Positions 50,424 to 59,158 of a DNA stretch of 64,000 bases are shown in pieces; the stretch's first letter is position 1; every line of letters starts with the position of its first letter. Below the pieces are notes generated by a model that worked only from the letters and a program-made list of their open reading frames with translations, had not been told where the DNA came from and did not search any database. The stretch spans positions 310,001 to 374,000 of the forward strand of contig NZ_VTTM01000003.1 in NCBI RefSeq assembly GCF_008364795.1, in the 5' to 3' direction. A program made the translations under genes and the position numbers. The DNA is from Azospirillum oryzae. Lineage in GTDB: Bacteria > Pseudomonadota > Alphaproteobacteria > Azospirillales > Azospirillaceae.

Positions 50424-52232
50424 ATGATCCCACGTACGCCCACTGACAAGGGTGGTTTCGAGCCCAACCCCGCAGGCACCGTAGCGACCTATGATCGCCG
50501 GGCCCGCGAGTTTGTCACCCAGTACGAGACCGTCGCCTTCGAGGAGCTCTACGCCGACGTCCTCGACCTGATGCCGTCCCAGCCTTCAGCCGTGCTGGAT
50601 GTCGGGGCTGGGTCTGGCCGCGACGCGGCTTGGCTGGCAGGTCGTGGTCATTCCGTCGTCGCCGTCGAGCCCGCCGCGGGCATGCGTGAGGAGGCCGCCC
50701 GCAGGCACACGGCAACCGGGATCCAGTGGATGGATGATAGGTTGCCCGGCCTGGAGCGGGTCCACCGCACCGGTATGGTGTTCGATCTCATCCTTCTGGC
50801 CGCCGTATGGATGCACATTCACCCGGCCGACCGGCGGCGTGCCTTCCGGAAACTGGTGACGCTGCTGAAGCCGGGTGGCCGGATGATCGTCAGCTTGCGG
50901 CATGGGCCGAGCGATCCGGAACGCCCGATGCTCCCCGTAAGCCGCGCCGAGATCGAGCGCCTCGCCGCCGAGCACAGCGCCATGGTCAGCCGGGCCATCA
51001 GAACGCCGGACCATCTCGGCCGGTCGGACGTCAGCTGGGAGACCGTCGTTGTCCAGTTGGCGGATGACGGTACCGGCGCGTTGCCGCTGATCCGGCATAT
51101 CGTCCTCAACGACGCGAAATCCAGCAGCTATAAGCTGGCCCTGTTGCGCGTCGTCGCGCGGGCGGCCGATGCCTCCCCTGGCCTTGCCATGGCCGACGGC
51201 GATGATGGTGTGGTTCTCCCGCTCGGGCTAATCGCTCTTTACTGGATCAGGATGTTCCTGCCGCTGGTCGCGGCTGATCTGCCGCAGACGCCGACCAGCC
51301 GGAACGGGGCTGGACTGGGCTTCGTCAAGGAGCCCTTCCGACGGCTCGCTGGCACTGCGCCGCCCGAACTGCGGGTCGGCGCAGAGTTACTGGGCGACGC
51401 TGGCCAAGCGCTGGCGGGGGCCATCCGGGATGCGGCGAGGACGATCGCCGAGATGCCTGCGCATTACATCACCTACCCCGGAAGCGACCGCCAAGTGTTC
51501 GGAGCCGTGACCCGGCGCGGCCCGCGTATCGGTGAACGGCTGGTGCTGGACGCGCCCTATCTGTGGTCAGTAGGCGATTTTCGGATTCCGTTGAACGTCT
51601 GGCACGCCCTGACCCGACTGAACACCTGGATCGAGCCCGCGCTCACCATGGAGTGGACTCGGCTGATGCAGCAGTATCTGGCCCGTCAAGGTCGCTCCGT
51701 CCCTGAAGGGCATATCGCCGAGGCCCTCGCTTGGCTCGATCCCCAGCGTGGCACCGCAGAGGTCCGGCGCCTCACCGCCGCCATGTTCGATGCCGGGCAG
51801 CCGGTCTATTGCGTGTGGACCGGCCGGAAGCTGCGTCAGGAGAGGTGGGACATTGACCATTGCCTGCCGTTCTCCGCATGGCCCAACGCCGATCTCTGGA
51901 ACCTGATGCCTGCCGACGCGCGCGTGAACCGGCACCAGAAAGTCGACCGGCTCATCAGCGCGGAGCTTTTGGACCGGTCGGCGGACCAAATCTCGAGTTG
52001 GTGGGAGCGAGCCTATCTGCAACGCGAGGATCTCCTTGCGCGCCGGTTTGGTCGGGAGGCGGCGGCGTCATTGCCGGTCGAGACGGCGTTAAACGGGCAT
52101 GTTGGCCCAGCCCAAGTCCTGGAAGCGCTCGCAGCGAAACGGTTGATGCTCAGAGCGACGCAGCAACTGCCGGAATGGAGCGGCCCCCAAGCTGGTCCCT
52201 TGTCTTCTTCTGATTGGGAATCAGCATTGTAG
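50424..52232 (+). CDS. Class I SAM methyltransferase fused to an HNH domain (602 aa)
   Basis: The ATG at 50424 is 9 nt after GGAGG; TTG at 50415 is also in frame. The N-terminal 190 residues are a Rossmann methyltransferase (AVLDVGAGSGRDAAWLAGRG, VVAVEPAAGMREEAARR, LILLAAVWMHIHPADRRRAF). The middle 190-450 is a helical domain. The C-terminal region about 460-507 is an HNH nuclease: YCVWTGRKLRQERWDIDHCL, PFSAWPNADLWNLMPADARV and N-R-H-Q-K. The fusion of a modifying enzyme and a cutting domain in one chain is reminiscent of single-chain restriction-modification proteins, but the methyltransferase half looks more like a small-molecule or protein enzyme. Both domains appear complete. Confidence 0.8.
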   Translation: MIPRTPTDKGGFEPNPAGTVATYDRRAREFVTQYETVAFEELYADVLDLMPSQPSAVLDVGAGSGRDAAWLAGRGHSVVAVEPAAGMREEAARRHTATGIQWMDDRLPGLERVHRTGMVFDLILLAAVWMHIHPADRRRAFRKLVTLLKPGGRMIVSLRHGPSDPERPMLPVSRAEIERLAAEHSAMVSRAIRTPDHLGRSDVSWETVVVQLADDGTGALPLIRHIVLNDAKSSSYKLALLRVVARAADASPGLAMADGDDGVVLPLGLIALYWIRMFLPLVAADLPQTPTSRNGAGLGFVKEPFRRLAGTAPPELRVGAELLGDAGQALAGAIRDAARTIAEMPAHYITYPGSDRQVFGAVTRRGPRIGERLVLDAPYLWSVGDFRIPLNVWHALTRLNTWIEPALTMEWTRLMQQYLARQGRSVPEGHIAEALAWLDPQRGTAEVRRLTAAMFDAGQPVYCVWTGRKLRQERWDIDHCLPFSAWPNADLWNLMPADARVNRHQKVDRLISAELLDRSADQISSWWERAYLQREDLLARRFGREAAASLPVETALNGHVGPAQVLEALAAKRLMLRATQQLPEWSGPQAGPLSSSDWESAL

Positions 52233-52368
52233 TAATCTAACCCTACTCCAGGCCTGTAGGGTCATTGGGTACTGCCTGAACGGGCCGTTCCGAGTCATTG
52301 TCTTGTGGAGAGCAGGACAACGCTGGTCATGCTCCACCGGTGGATCTCATCGCTTTCTGATTAGGAAT
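52208..52368 (+). repeat. Direct repeat with one mismatch near the recombinase gene
   Basis: TTCTGATTGGGAAT (52208-52221) recurs as TTCTGATTAGGAAT (52355-52368), 13 of 14 bases equal. The first copy overlaps the end of the methyltransferase-HNH gene. They lie 115-275 bp upstream of the tyrosine recombinase and could be arm-type sites, or chance. Confidence 0.3.
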
Positions 52369-52483
52369 AGAGGCGCTAACACGGTCGGATGTCGGGCCTG
52401 CACTCTACGATGTCATAGGAAAGTTTGTTGGCGGCACTCTGCTGCGAAGGCATCACGACATCCCCCATCAACGGCTCTTCCTG

Positions 52484-54937
52484 TTGAATGGCGACCGTGT
52501 GGTCAGCAACGCTTTTGAGTTCATATCTATGCCCAATCGGCCTAACGCTCGTTTTCCCCGCATCATCGCTCAGTTTTGTCGCCAGCGCGCTGCCGCTGCC
52601 TTCCCGCCCCGCGAAGTGGAAAGGCTCGAAGAATACCTCGTAGACTGCTTCAGGTCGGGAAAACGTCCGCCTATGGCTTCCACAGGATGGGCTTGGACCG
52701 AGATCGCTACCAGATGCGGGATCGAGCCAGAGCATCTGCGCGCAAAAAGGGACTGTGTGGCGCCGCTACTACTCGCGCTGAAACGCGAACTCGAACGGGC
52801 GCCGTACAGAGAGGCGCCTAAACCGATCTCCTCCTCTCAACCGACGACTGGTGCGGGGAGGCCAAGAAAGAATGTTACGGCGTCCGGGACGGGCAAAAGA
52901 ACTGGTGAGAGGGCGGGTCGTGGTGAGGTCAGAGATTCTATAATTGATCCCAAAACAGAGCATAATCCAACTGAATCGACCAGCGGTATCTCTAATAAAG
53001 TGCTTAGAAAGCGTACAGGGCCTAAGCCGAAGCTGCGTGTGCATTCACCGCCTGCTCTTTGGGATGTGTGGGATGAGCCGGATGCCTTTCACGAGGCCTT
53101 GGACCTGCACATGCGTCGTCATGGTGAAGGAAGCTACGCTCTGTGGGCGTCCATCATCCAGCCGGGTGAATCCTTTCACCAGACCACCCTTTACGCTTGG
53201 CGTCGTGGGACGAAAGCCCCACGAAGCGCTGAAAGCCTTAATATGCTCACGCGAATTGAGGCGCGGTATCGGCTCCCATTAGGTTATTTCAAAGCCAAGC
53301 TACCGCATCCTTCGCGTTCTACCTCGGGTCTGTCGATGCCGGGCATCTCTACATCTGAGCGGCGCAGGCTCGCCTGGCACCTTCCGGACGACTTCGACGA
53401 CCGTCCTGAAACCGAGCAAGAAGAAATCCTGCAATGGGTGCGCGAAAAGATCATCTCGGGTTCTACGGAGTACCGGCGCTTCCAAGCCGCTGCCGTCAAA
53501 AACCGATACGGGGTGCGCTTCTCATGTGGTTCATCTGCGCATCGCCGGTGGGAGACTGCGCACGCGGTGGACCTTGATGAAGACGATCCCCACGCTGGTC
53601 TTGATCCCGACCTCACGGGTGGTGGCGTCAATGCCCCACCAGCGCTCGATGAGGAGATGGCCCGCCTGATACAGTTCAAGACCTCGACGCTGACGACCAT
53701 CGGCTACCAACGCAACGGCGTCTGGGGAGAAGAGACGGCAGCCCAGAAGGTCGAACACCTGGGCTTGCTATTCGGGGCGCTGGCCGCAAAGCCAACTGGC
53801 CCCGTTCAGGGCTTTGGTATGCGGCTGACCGACATGTCCTTCGCGCACTTGGTCTTCCCCGCTGTGTGGGACTGGTACATCCAGTGGCGGGAGCGCCGAC
53901 GTGGCTTCTATACCAACTGGGAAATCGACATGCTTCAGGTAGCTGCCGCGCTCACCCGTGAAAAGACCGGGTGGTTGCGTCAGACGCCTGAATTGGCCAA
54001 TAGGCTGAAGCCGATCAAGGGGTTGGTGTCGTTCCAGGAAATCGATCGCGCCCGGGCAGACTGGGGTGAGGCCTGTACCCAGTTGCATCAGCACGCGCAC
54101 ATTCGGTCGAAGGAACTCGATCGGGTCGCTCGGGTCCATCGCGACCCCTTCGAGCCAATCCTGCCGGTACTGGAGGCCGATAGTCCACTCGCCGAATACA
54201 GGAAAATCGTCGATGAAATCATCCGGCTTATGCCTGATGAAAAGCGCTATCCGATCTCCGCCGCCGAATCTGTCCGGTCGATCTTAATGCTTCGGCTCGG
54301 CCTCCACACCGGTCTGCGCCAGAAGAACCTACGGCAGCTGCTGGTTTGCCCACGCGGCCAAGTTCATTTGACCGAGCGCCAACTGGCCGATCGAAAATGC
54401 GGCGAACTCCGTTGGAATGACCGCGATGGCGCGTGGGAGCTTTTTATCCCTGCTTCTGCATTCAAGAACGCGACGTCCTCCTTCTTCGGGAAGAACCCTT
54501 TCCGGCTTCCGCTTCCCGACCTCAGCGGGCTCTATGGCTTTATCGACGCCTACCTGGGGCGGCATCGAGGCAGGTTGCTCCGCAACGCACGCGATCCGGG
54601 AACGTTTTTCGTGAAAACCGTCAAGGCAACGTCGGCCGATCCCAGTTACAATCAGACGACCTTTTATGAGGCATGGCGCCTCACGATCCAGCGCTTTGGG
54701 ATCTACAATCCCTACACCGGCCGCGGGGCGATCAAAGGCCTGCTCCCCCATGGTCCGCACAACGTTCGCGATGTGCTCGCCACGCACGTATTGAAGCAGA
54801 CTGGATCTTACGAGCAGGCCAGCTACGCAATCCAGGACACGCCGGATGTGGTGGCAAAGCACTACGGGCGCTTCCTGCCGACGGACAAGGCCTCGCTCGC
54901 AGCACAGGTGCTGAACAAGGTGTGGCAGGCAGCGTGA
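52484..54937 (+). CDS. Large tyrosine recombinase/integrase-like protein (817 aa)
   Basis: The C-terminal quarter has the tyrosine recombinase active-site order. It contains GLHTGLRQKNLRQLL with Arg near 609, then PHGPHNVRDVLATHVLKQTG with the H-x-x-R near 758-762 and the following His, and finally DVVAKHYGRFLP with the nucleophilic Tyr near 793. The remainder (600 residues) is unusual for integrases. A basic low-complexity stretch at about 115-180 is followed by an XRE-like segment (ASIIQPGESFHQTTLYAWRR, then APRSAESLNMLTRIEARYRL). This resembles large recombinases of integrative elements rather than phage. The internal ATG at 52529 is an alternative start. It probably moves the surrounding island. 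Confidence 0.75.
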   Translation: MNGDRVVSNAFEFISMPNRPNARFPRIIAQFCRQRAAAAFPPREVERLEEYLVDCFRSGKRPPMASTGWAWTEIATRCGIEPEHLRAKRDCVAPLLLALKRELERAPYREAPKPISSSQPTTGAGRPRKNVTASGTGKRTGERAGRGEVRDSIIDPKTEHNPTESTSGISNKVLRKRTGPKPKLRVHSPPALWDVWDEPDAFHEALDLHMRRHGEGSYALWASIIQPGESFHQTTLYAWRRGTKAPRSAESLNMLTRIEARYRLPLGYFKAKLPHPSRSTSGLSMPGISTSERRRLAWHLPDDFDDRPETEQEEILQWVREKIISGSTEYRRFQAAAVKNRYGVRFSCGSSAHRRWETAHAVDLDEDDPHAGLDPDLTGGGVNAPPALDEEMARLIQFKTSTLTTIGYQRNGVWGEETAAQKVEHLGLLFGALAAKPTGPVQGFGMRLTDMSFAHLVFPAVWDWYIQWRERRRGFYTNWEIDMLQVAAALTREKTGWLRQTPELANRLKPIKGLVSFQEIDRARADWGEACTQLHQHAHIRSKELDRVARVHRDPFEPILPVLEADSPLAEYRKIVDEIIRLMPDEKRYPISAAESVRSILMLRLGLHTGLRQKNLRQLLVCPRGQVHLTERQLADRKCGELRWNDRDGAWELFIPASAFKNATSSFFGKNPFRLPLPDLSGLYGFIDAYLGRHRGRLLRNARDPGTFFVKTVKATSADPSYNQTTFYEAWRLTIQRFGIYNPYTGRGAIKGLLPHGPHNVRDVLATHVLKQTGSYEQASYAIQDTPDVVAKHYGRFLPTDKASLAAQVLNKVWQAA

Positions 54938-54946
54938 CGACGACGG

Positions 54947-55165
54947 TCAGGCGACGAGTTCGTGATGGGTCACTGCGAATTGCTCAATGAAGCTGCCCAC
55001 GAGGAACTCTCCGTTCGCGAAATCGAACGGCGCATCTACACCGTGAACAGTTCGGTGATGGTTCGGGCAGAGCAACACCATGTTGGACAGCGCATCCTCA
55101 CCGCCGCGACCGAGCCAGCGGACACGGTGCGCCCCGCAGATCTCCGCGCCAAGCCGTAGGAACAT
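54947..55165 (-). pseudogene. HNH endonuclease C-terminal remnant
   Basis: The frame reads LRLGAEICGAHRVRWLGRGG, EDALSNMVLLCPNHHRTVHG, VDAPFDFANGEFLVG and closes at 54947. This matches the last third of HNH proteins, with the A-H-I-x-W half changed to A-H-R-V and C-P-N-H-H-R intact. No N-terminal domain or good start precedes it, so it is a 5' truncated copy. It is convergent with the recombinase gene. Confidence 0.65.
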
Positions 55166-55209
55166 CGCGATCCATCACCATGTGCTTCCTATGGAAACGG
55201 AGACGTCAC

Positions 55210-55488
55210 ATGAGATTTTTGCTGTCGGCGCAGTTCATCGGGCAGTCGCGCGTGGCCGACGAGTTCGTCGCGCCCGCGGCAGCGCTGGACAACCGCCTGT
55301 TGGATGCCAAGAGCCTGGGCGGCCTGCCGCCGTGCAGCGTCAGCTATTTCATTGAGGTTCATCAGCCGGGCGCTACGATCGGTCTGCATGGCAATGGCAC
55401 AGCCAACATCCGGATAAACCTGGATTGTCGAACTGGCGCAGTGGAGCGCCAGGTTCGATCAGAAAGTAACCTTCGGCATACTACATGA
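55210..55488 (+). CDS. Hypothetical protein (92 aa)
   Basis: The ATG at 55210 follows GGAGACG. Sequence: RFLLSAQFIGQSRVADEFVA, a central VSYFIEVHQPGATIGLHGNG, then TANIRINLDCRTGAVERQVR. No membrane segment or signal peptide. It looks like a genuine small soluble protein by codon use; family unknown. It is the last high-GC gene before the AT-richer 55.5-58 kb stretch. Confidence 0.4.
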   Translation: MRFLLSAQFIGQSRVADEFVAPAAALDNRLLDAKSLGGLPPCSVSYFIEVHQPGATIGLHGNGTANIRINLDCRTGAVERQVRSESNLRHTT

Positions 55489-55878
55489 ATATACCCATTC
55501 TGCTTTCGAGTTTCTGGTAGCTTGGAAAGCCATCCCCGGCACAATGCGCCAACATACCGAGGCAGGACACGCCGATTTCCTGCGCCGTTCATTATGTGTC
55601 GCGAGATTATTCATTTTGAGTAGGTAGGTTCTGGGCTCCCAACGGGTGTAGGATTATTCTCAGAGAATTTGTTCACCAGATGGTTATATTGGTTAGGTGG
55701 ATCGGTAGGTCCTCAGGGGTATCTGCAAAACGATGACGGGGTGGGATTTTCGTGCTCGGCGGAGCGGATTGCCATCCGCCTCACGCTGATGGCCGTGAGG
55801 ATGTCCTTGTGCCACAACGGGGTCCGAAGACAGCGCCATCTGCTCCTCAAACCTACCGCTCTGCCGACGCTACCGTCA
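55489..55878. other. Intergenic region, no gene recognised
   Basis: The composition drops in GC. Short frames on both strands have no ribosome site. It may contain old gene debris. Confidence 0.3.
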
Positions 55879-56487
55879 TCAACTGCGAACCGCGCATCTT
55901 GCGACGACATTTCTCACCAATGAGTGGGCTGTGTTCCGAGCGCAGAGAATGGAAGCAAGCGCGCATAGGCAACAACCGAGCGCTAGAACCCCCGCCTGAG
56001 CCCAGCTTATGATGGAAAAAGCGCCAAAAAGGGGAGCGCCCACCGCGAGTAAGAAGAGTACAATAGATGTGTCGCGCCAAGCAATGTACCGCAGGTTTTC
56101 ATGAGCAACCTGAGGCTCCTTGCTAACCGAGGAATATTGCCTGTACCAGATTGCGTTCTGACTTCCGGGATCCATATTTTCAGAACGGCGGATCCTATCA
56201 ATATAACTTGCAGGAATTCGAGTGTCCCCATCACACACTTCAGTGTATGCGCGGTGCCCGGGCAGGCGATCTTTCACCCTCCAAAAAACAATCACTTCTT
56301 TCCAGCTTCTTGGAAGAAAATCTTGCAGAAGCTGACACGCCAAGCAAAATATAGCAGCTGGGGCGGTTTTTTTTGTAATTACAGCAAGGGATGGCTCCTC
56401 CCCCGCCGCGAATGCTGTAACGATAGCAATATAGGCCAGGAGCAACGGTAATATATACTGCATCGCAACACGCGATTTCAGCGACAT
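55879..56487 (-). CDS. Four-TM membrane protein, possible defence effector (202 aa)
   Basis: Two N-terminal hydrophobic segments (YILPLLLAYIAIVTAFAA at 11-28 and AVITKKTAPAAIFCLACQLL) and two C-terminal ones (TSIVLFLLAVGAPLFGAFSI and AGVLALGCCLCALASILC) flank a soluble loop. The loop begins FWRVKDRLPGHRAYTEVCDG and contains IRRSENMDPGSQNAIWYRQY. The layout resembles 4TM membrane proteins found next to signalling or MBL genes in defence settings, but that is inference. It is divergent from the MBL-fold gene with 200 bp between starts. The AT-richer base content is shared with that gene, so the two probably arrived together. Confidence 0.6.
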   Translation of the reverse strand: MSLKSRVAMQYILPLLLAYIAIVTAFAAGEEPSLAVITKKTAPAAIFCLACQLLQDFLPRSWKEVIVFWRVKDRLPGHRAYTEVCDGDTRIPASYIDRIRRSENMDPGSQNAIWYRQYSSVSKEPQVAHENLRYIAWRDTSIVLFLLAVGAPLFGAFSIISWAQAGVLALGCCLCALASILCARNTAHSLVRNVVARCAVRS

Positions 56488-56687
56488 GTCCTCATCCTTA
56501 GACTTTGGTTATAACTAGTGGTGATACCACCGCCGTTGGCCCCTAAACCAAGCGGCGCGTGAATCTGCCAGCATTGCCGCAAGCATGCAATCTCAGATGA
56601 CTTCACTGTTGAACAGAATTGATTTTTCGAATATAACCTGCCATATCACTCAACTGTAAGATTATACTGTGTACGAAGGAAAAGACG

Positions 56688-57785
56688 GTGGCGAACTATT
56701 TTGAGCTTGATTTCTTGGAAGTTCACTCATCCAAAAGCGGTGATGCAATCACAATCCGGTATGAGGTCGGCGGCGAAACCTTCATACATGTGGTGGATGG
56801 TGGTTACGTAGCCACTGGAGAGAAGATTGTCGAACATATTAATAATCATTACGGACCCCTTAGCTATATAGATCATGTAGTCGCAACCCATAATGATGGC
56901 GATCATGCGTGCGGATTACGTGTGGTTTTGGAGAGTTTTCCGGTTGGAACACTTTGGTTGCTTAGACCGTGGCTATACGCCGAAGAGCTTTTGCCGCGAT
57001 TCGCAACCTACAACTCAGTGGATCGTCTAAGATCCCGCCTGCGCAGCATCTACTCCAACCTTGCCGCTCTTGAGGAAATTGCTGAAGAACGGGGAATTAA
57101 TATCCAAGAGCCATTTCAAGGCTCCCAAATAGGTGCCTTCACGGTGCTCGCTCCCACTCGGACTCGGTTCCTTGATCTGGTCGTCGCTTCAGACAAGACA
57201 CCAGAAGCCGCTGAACCTGCGGAACGAGGTGTGCTTGAGGAAATCGCCACCGCAGCAGAGGGATACATCAAGAAGGCTATCAACCTAATTCGAGCAGCGT
57301 GGGGAGCTGAAGTTTTCTCCACCGACGAAACTAGCGCAGAAAATGAGATGAGCGTCGTTCAATATGCGAATATCTGCGACAAGAAAATTTTGCTAACAGG
57401 AGACACTGGACGCGGCGGTCTAGCCGAGGCTGCTGATTATGCTCCAACAGCAGGCCTATTTCTTCCTGGAATTACTTATTTTCAAGTTCCACATCACGGG
57501 TCCAGGCGAAACGTGTCTACAGAGTTGCTCGACAGATGGCTAGGCCAACGCCTCGATACGCCGGTACCGAAGGGTTCAGAGAAATTTACCGCGATCATCA
57601 GTGCGGCATCCGAAGATGAAGATCATCCTCGGAAGGCAGTCGTACGGGCATGTATGCATCGTGGTGCGCGGGTCGTATCAACTGATGACGGGAAGGGTCA
57701 GAAAATTTTCTACGCGAACATCCCTTTGCGTAAGGGGTGGGTGGTTGCGACACCTCTGGATTACCCAACTGACCAAGAGGCATGA
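56688..57785 (+). CDS. MBL-fold metallohydrolase, ComEC/Rec2-like (365 aa)
   Basis: GTG start with GAAGGA upstream. Metal-binding motif HNDGDHACGL near residue 66 corresponds to H-x-x-x-D-H of the metallo-beta-lactamase fold; ILLTGDTGRGG and YFQVPHHGSRRN give the later Asp and His ligands. ETFIHVVDGG opens the fold. The central insert (LEEIATAAEGYIKKAINLIR) is helical. It resembles the ComEC C-terminal domain without the channel. In family terms it hydrolyses a phosphoester or nucleic acid. Paired with the divergent membrane protein, it may form a small two-gene system. All metal ligands are visible. Confidence 0.85.
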   Translation: MANYFELDFLEVHSSKSGDAITIRYEVGGETFIHVVDGGYVATGEKIVEHINNHYGPLSYIDHVVATHNDGDHACGLRVVLESFPVGTLWLLRPWLYAEELLPRFATYNSVDRLRSRLRSIYSNLAALEEIAEERGINIQEPFQGSQIGAFTVLAPTRTRFLDLVVASDKTPEAAEPAERGVLEEIATAAEGYIKKAINLIRAAWGAEVFSTDETSAENEMSVVQYANICDKKILLTGDTGRGGLAEAADYAPTAGLFLPGITYFQVPHHGSRRNVSTELLDRWLGQRLDTPVPKGSEKFTAIISAASEDEDHPRKAVVRACMHRGARVVSTDDGKGQKIFYANIPLRKGWVVATPLDYPTDQEA

Positions 57786-57859
57786 CCTCTCAGTGCGTCT
57801 TCCGGGAGAGTAAGCACCTGACACTAACATGTAGACTTATTCGCACCAGTTCGGAAGCA

Positions 57860-58051
57860 TCACTTCAATAACTCGACACCGTTGATCGCGCCAAGTTCGG
57901 CGAGTGCATCGTATGTCGTCAGGCTCTTGCCAGCTACTATCTTCCGGCCAAGTTTGAGTGGCTTTTGCCACTCTGCCGGACCTAGATCCAGCATTTGTCC
58001 CAGTACATGTGAAGTTAGTGGATGTGGAGTTATTTCTCGCTTTAGGTGCAC
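57860..58051 (-). CDS. Possible small protein (63 aa)
   Basis: The frame ends with a protein-like sequence, KREITPHPLTSHVLGQMLDL, GPAEWQKPLKLGRKIVAGKS and LTTYDALAELGAINGVELLK. A GTG at 58051 gives 63 residues; the frame upstream of it is low-complexity and unlikely. No family is recognised. It lies convergent to the MBL gene and could be its neighbour by chance. The rest of 57786-58500 contains only one very short frame (see 58084) and no clear gene. Confidence 0.3.
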   Translation of the reverse strand: MHLKREITPHPLTSHVLGQMLDLGPAEWQKPLKLGRKIVAGKSLTTYDALAELGAINGVELLK

Positions 58052-58083
58052 TTCCCTGTGCGAACGGTGAAAGGAGGAGGCCG

Positions 58084-58122
58084 ATGAGCGCCGACGTGAA
58101 TGTAGGTGGCTCAGGTTGCTGA
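58084..58122 (+). other. 12-codon micro-ORF with strong ribosome site and hairpin
   Basis: AAGGAGG stands 6 nt before an ATG that opens a 12-codon frame (MSADVNVGGSGC), whose end overlaps a hairpin (GGCTCAG ... CTGAGTC, 58107-58124). This arrangement is leader-peptide-like, but there is no obvious gene for it to control before 58501. May be chance. Confidence 0.3.
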
Positions 58123-58500
58123 GTCGCCTTCTTCTCTCCCGGATCCAAGCCGGAACGCAACGCGCCTGTCCATCCAGGCGGACGGCCGGGTGAGCGCGGT
58201 TGCCAGAGTCTCGGGCTCGCTTGCCAGCACGACCTATCGTTCCGCGCGGGTGATAACGGTGTAGATCCATGACACGTCTATAACGCCCTCGTGGTCGTAG
58301 AGCGCTACTACAATCCGCTCGGACTGACTCCCGTAGCTCGCCGATCTGGTATCGCGAAAGCTACTGTCCAATCACAATGCCATCGCCGAGGAGTGGCACT
58401 GCGATGCCTTCGCCTACTGGGTTGCGAGTACATCGCCGGAGCGTCAGGCTGAGTTTTTCGACGAACTCCTGGCAGTAATGCGCGCCCCCCCGGCCAACTG

Positions 58501-59043
58501 TTGCCTGGGGCGCACCCGTCGAACACCCGGCGTCAGCCGCTGAATTTCGTGATGCCGAACTGGATGGAAGGCTCGAAGATCTACATCGGTCATCGCAGTC
58601 ATTCCAGCCACCGGAGCCACAGCAGCCATCGCTCCCACCACTCGAGCGCGGGCGGGTACACGTCCCCATCCTATTCCCCGCCGGTCTATTGGCCTCCTCC
58701 TCCTCCGCCGCCTCCGGTCTACAGCGCGCCCTCGACGGTGACGACGCCGTCCTGGTCCAACCCGTCGAAGACATCCCCTTCATACCAGCCGTCCACACCA
58801 TCGGTCGGATCGAACTCGTCTGGAACGACAGCGGCGCCTCGGGCGGGCCAGCAGGACGCCATCGCGATGACGATGCGGGTGCAGGTCGAACTCATGAGGC
58901 TTGGCTACTACAAGGGCAAAATTGACGGGAAGATGGGGCCAGGGACCAAAGAGGCGTTGCGGGCATTCCAGCGGGCCCAGGGGCTGGCGGTCACGGGGGT
59001 GATGGACAACCCAACATTGGCTAGGTTAGGGGTTGCCGGTTGA
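58501..59043 (+). CDS. His-Xaa-Ser repeat protein, HxsA-like, with peptidoglycan-binding domain (180 aa)
   Basis: Residues 30-50 contain a His-Xaa-Ser repeat region (GHRSHSSHRSHSS, then HRSHHSS), followed by a Pro/Ser-rich stretch and a C-terminal peptidoglycan-binding helix bundle (MRVQVELMRLGYYKGKIDGK, MGPGTKEALRAFQRAQGLAV, TGVMDNPTLARLG). This is the layout of HxsA, the substrate of radical-SAM maturases HxsB/HxsC in other bacteria. No such radical-SAM genes are present in this window, so this copy is an orphan. The start is uncertain: ATG at 58552 or 58564 would drop the first residues. Confidence 0.75.
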   Translation: MPGAHPSNTRRQPLNFVMPNWMEGSKIYIGHRSHSSHRSHSSHRSHHSSAGGYTSPSYSPPVYWPPPPPPPPVYSAPSTVTTPSWSNPSKTSPSYQPSTPSVGSNSSGTTAAPRAGQQDAIAMTMRVQVELMRLGYYKGKIDGKMGPGTKEALRAFQRAQGLAVTGVMDNPTLARLGVAG

Positions 59044-59158
59044 CCATGGGCGGACCTCCTTGTTTAGCAGCAGCGCAGGACCGTGTGCTCACCCTGAGCA
59101 CCGACGTGTTGCGGGATGTGGTGATAACTCTCGAGCCTTTGTCTGATGCCAGCTTGCC

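Noticed and set aside
58361..58801. A 146-codon minus-strand frame across the HxsA-like gene start
   Set aside because: Antisense to the His-Ser repeat region; the plus frame has the HxsA layout.
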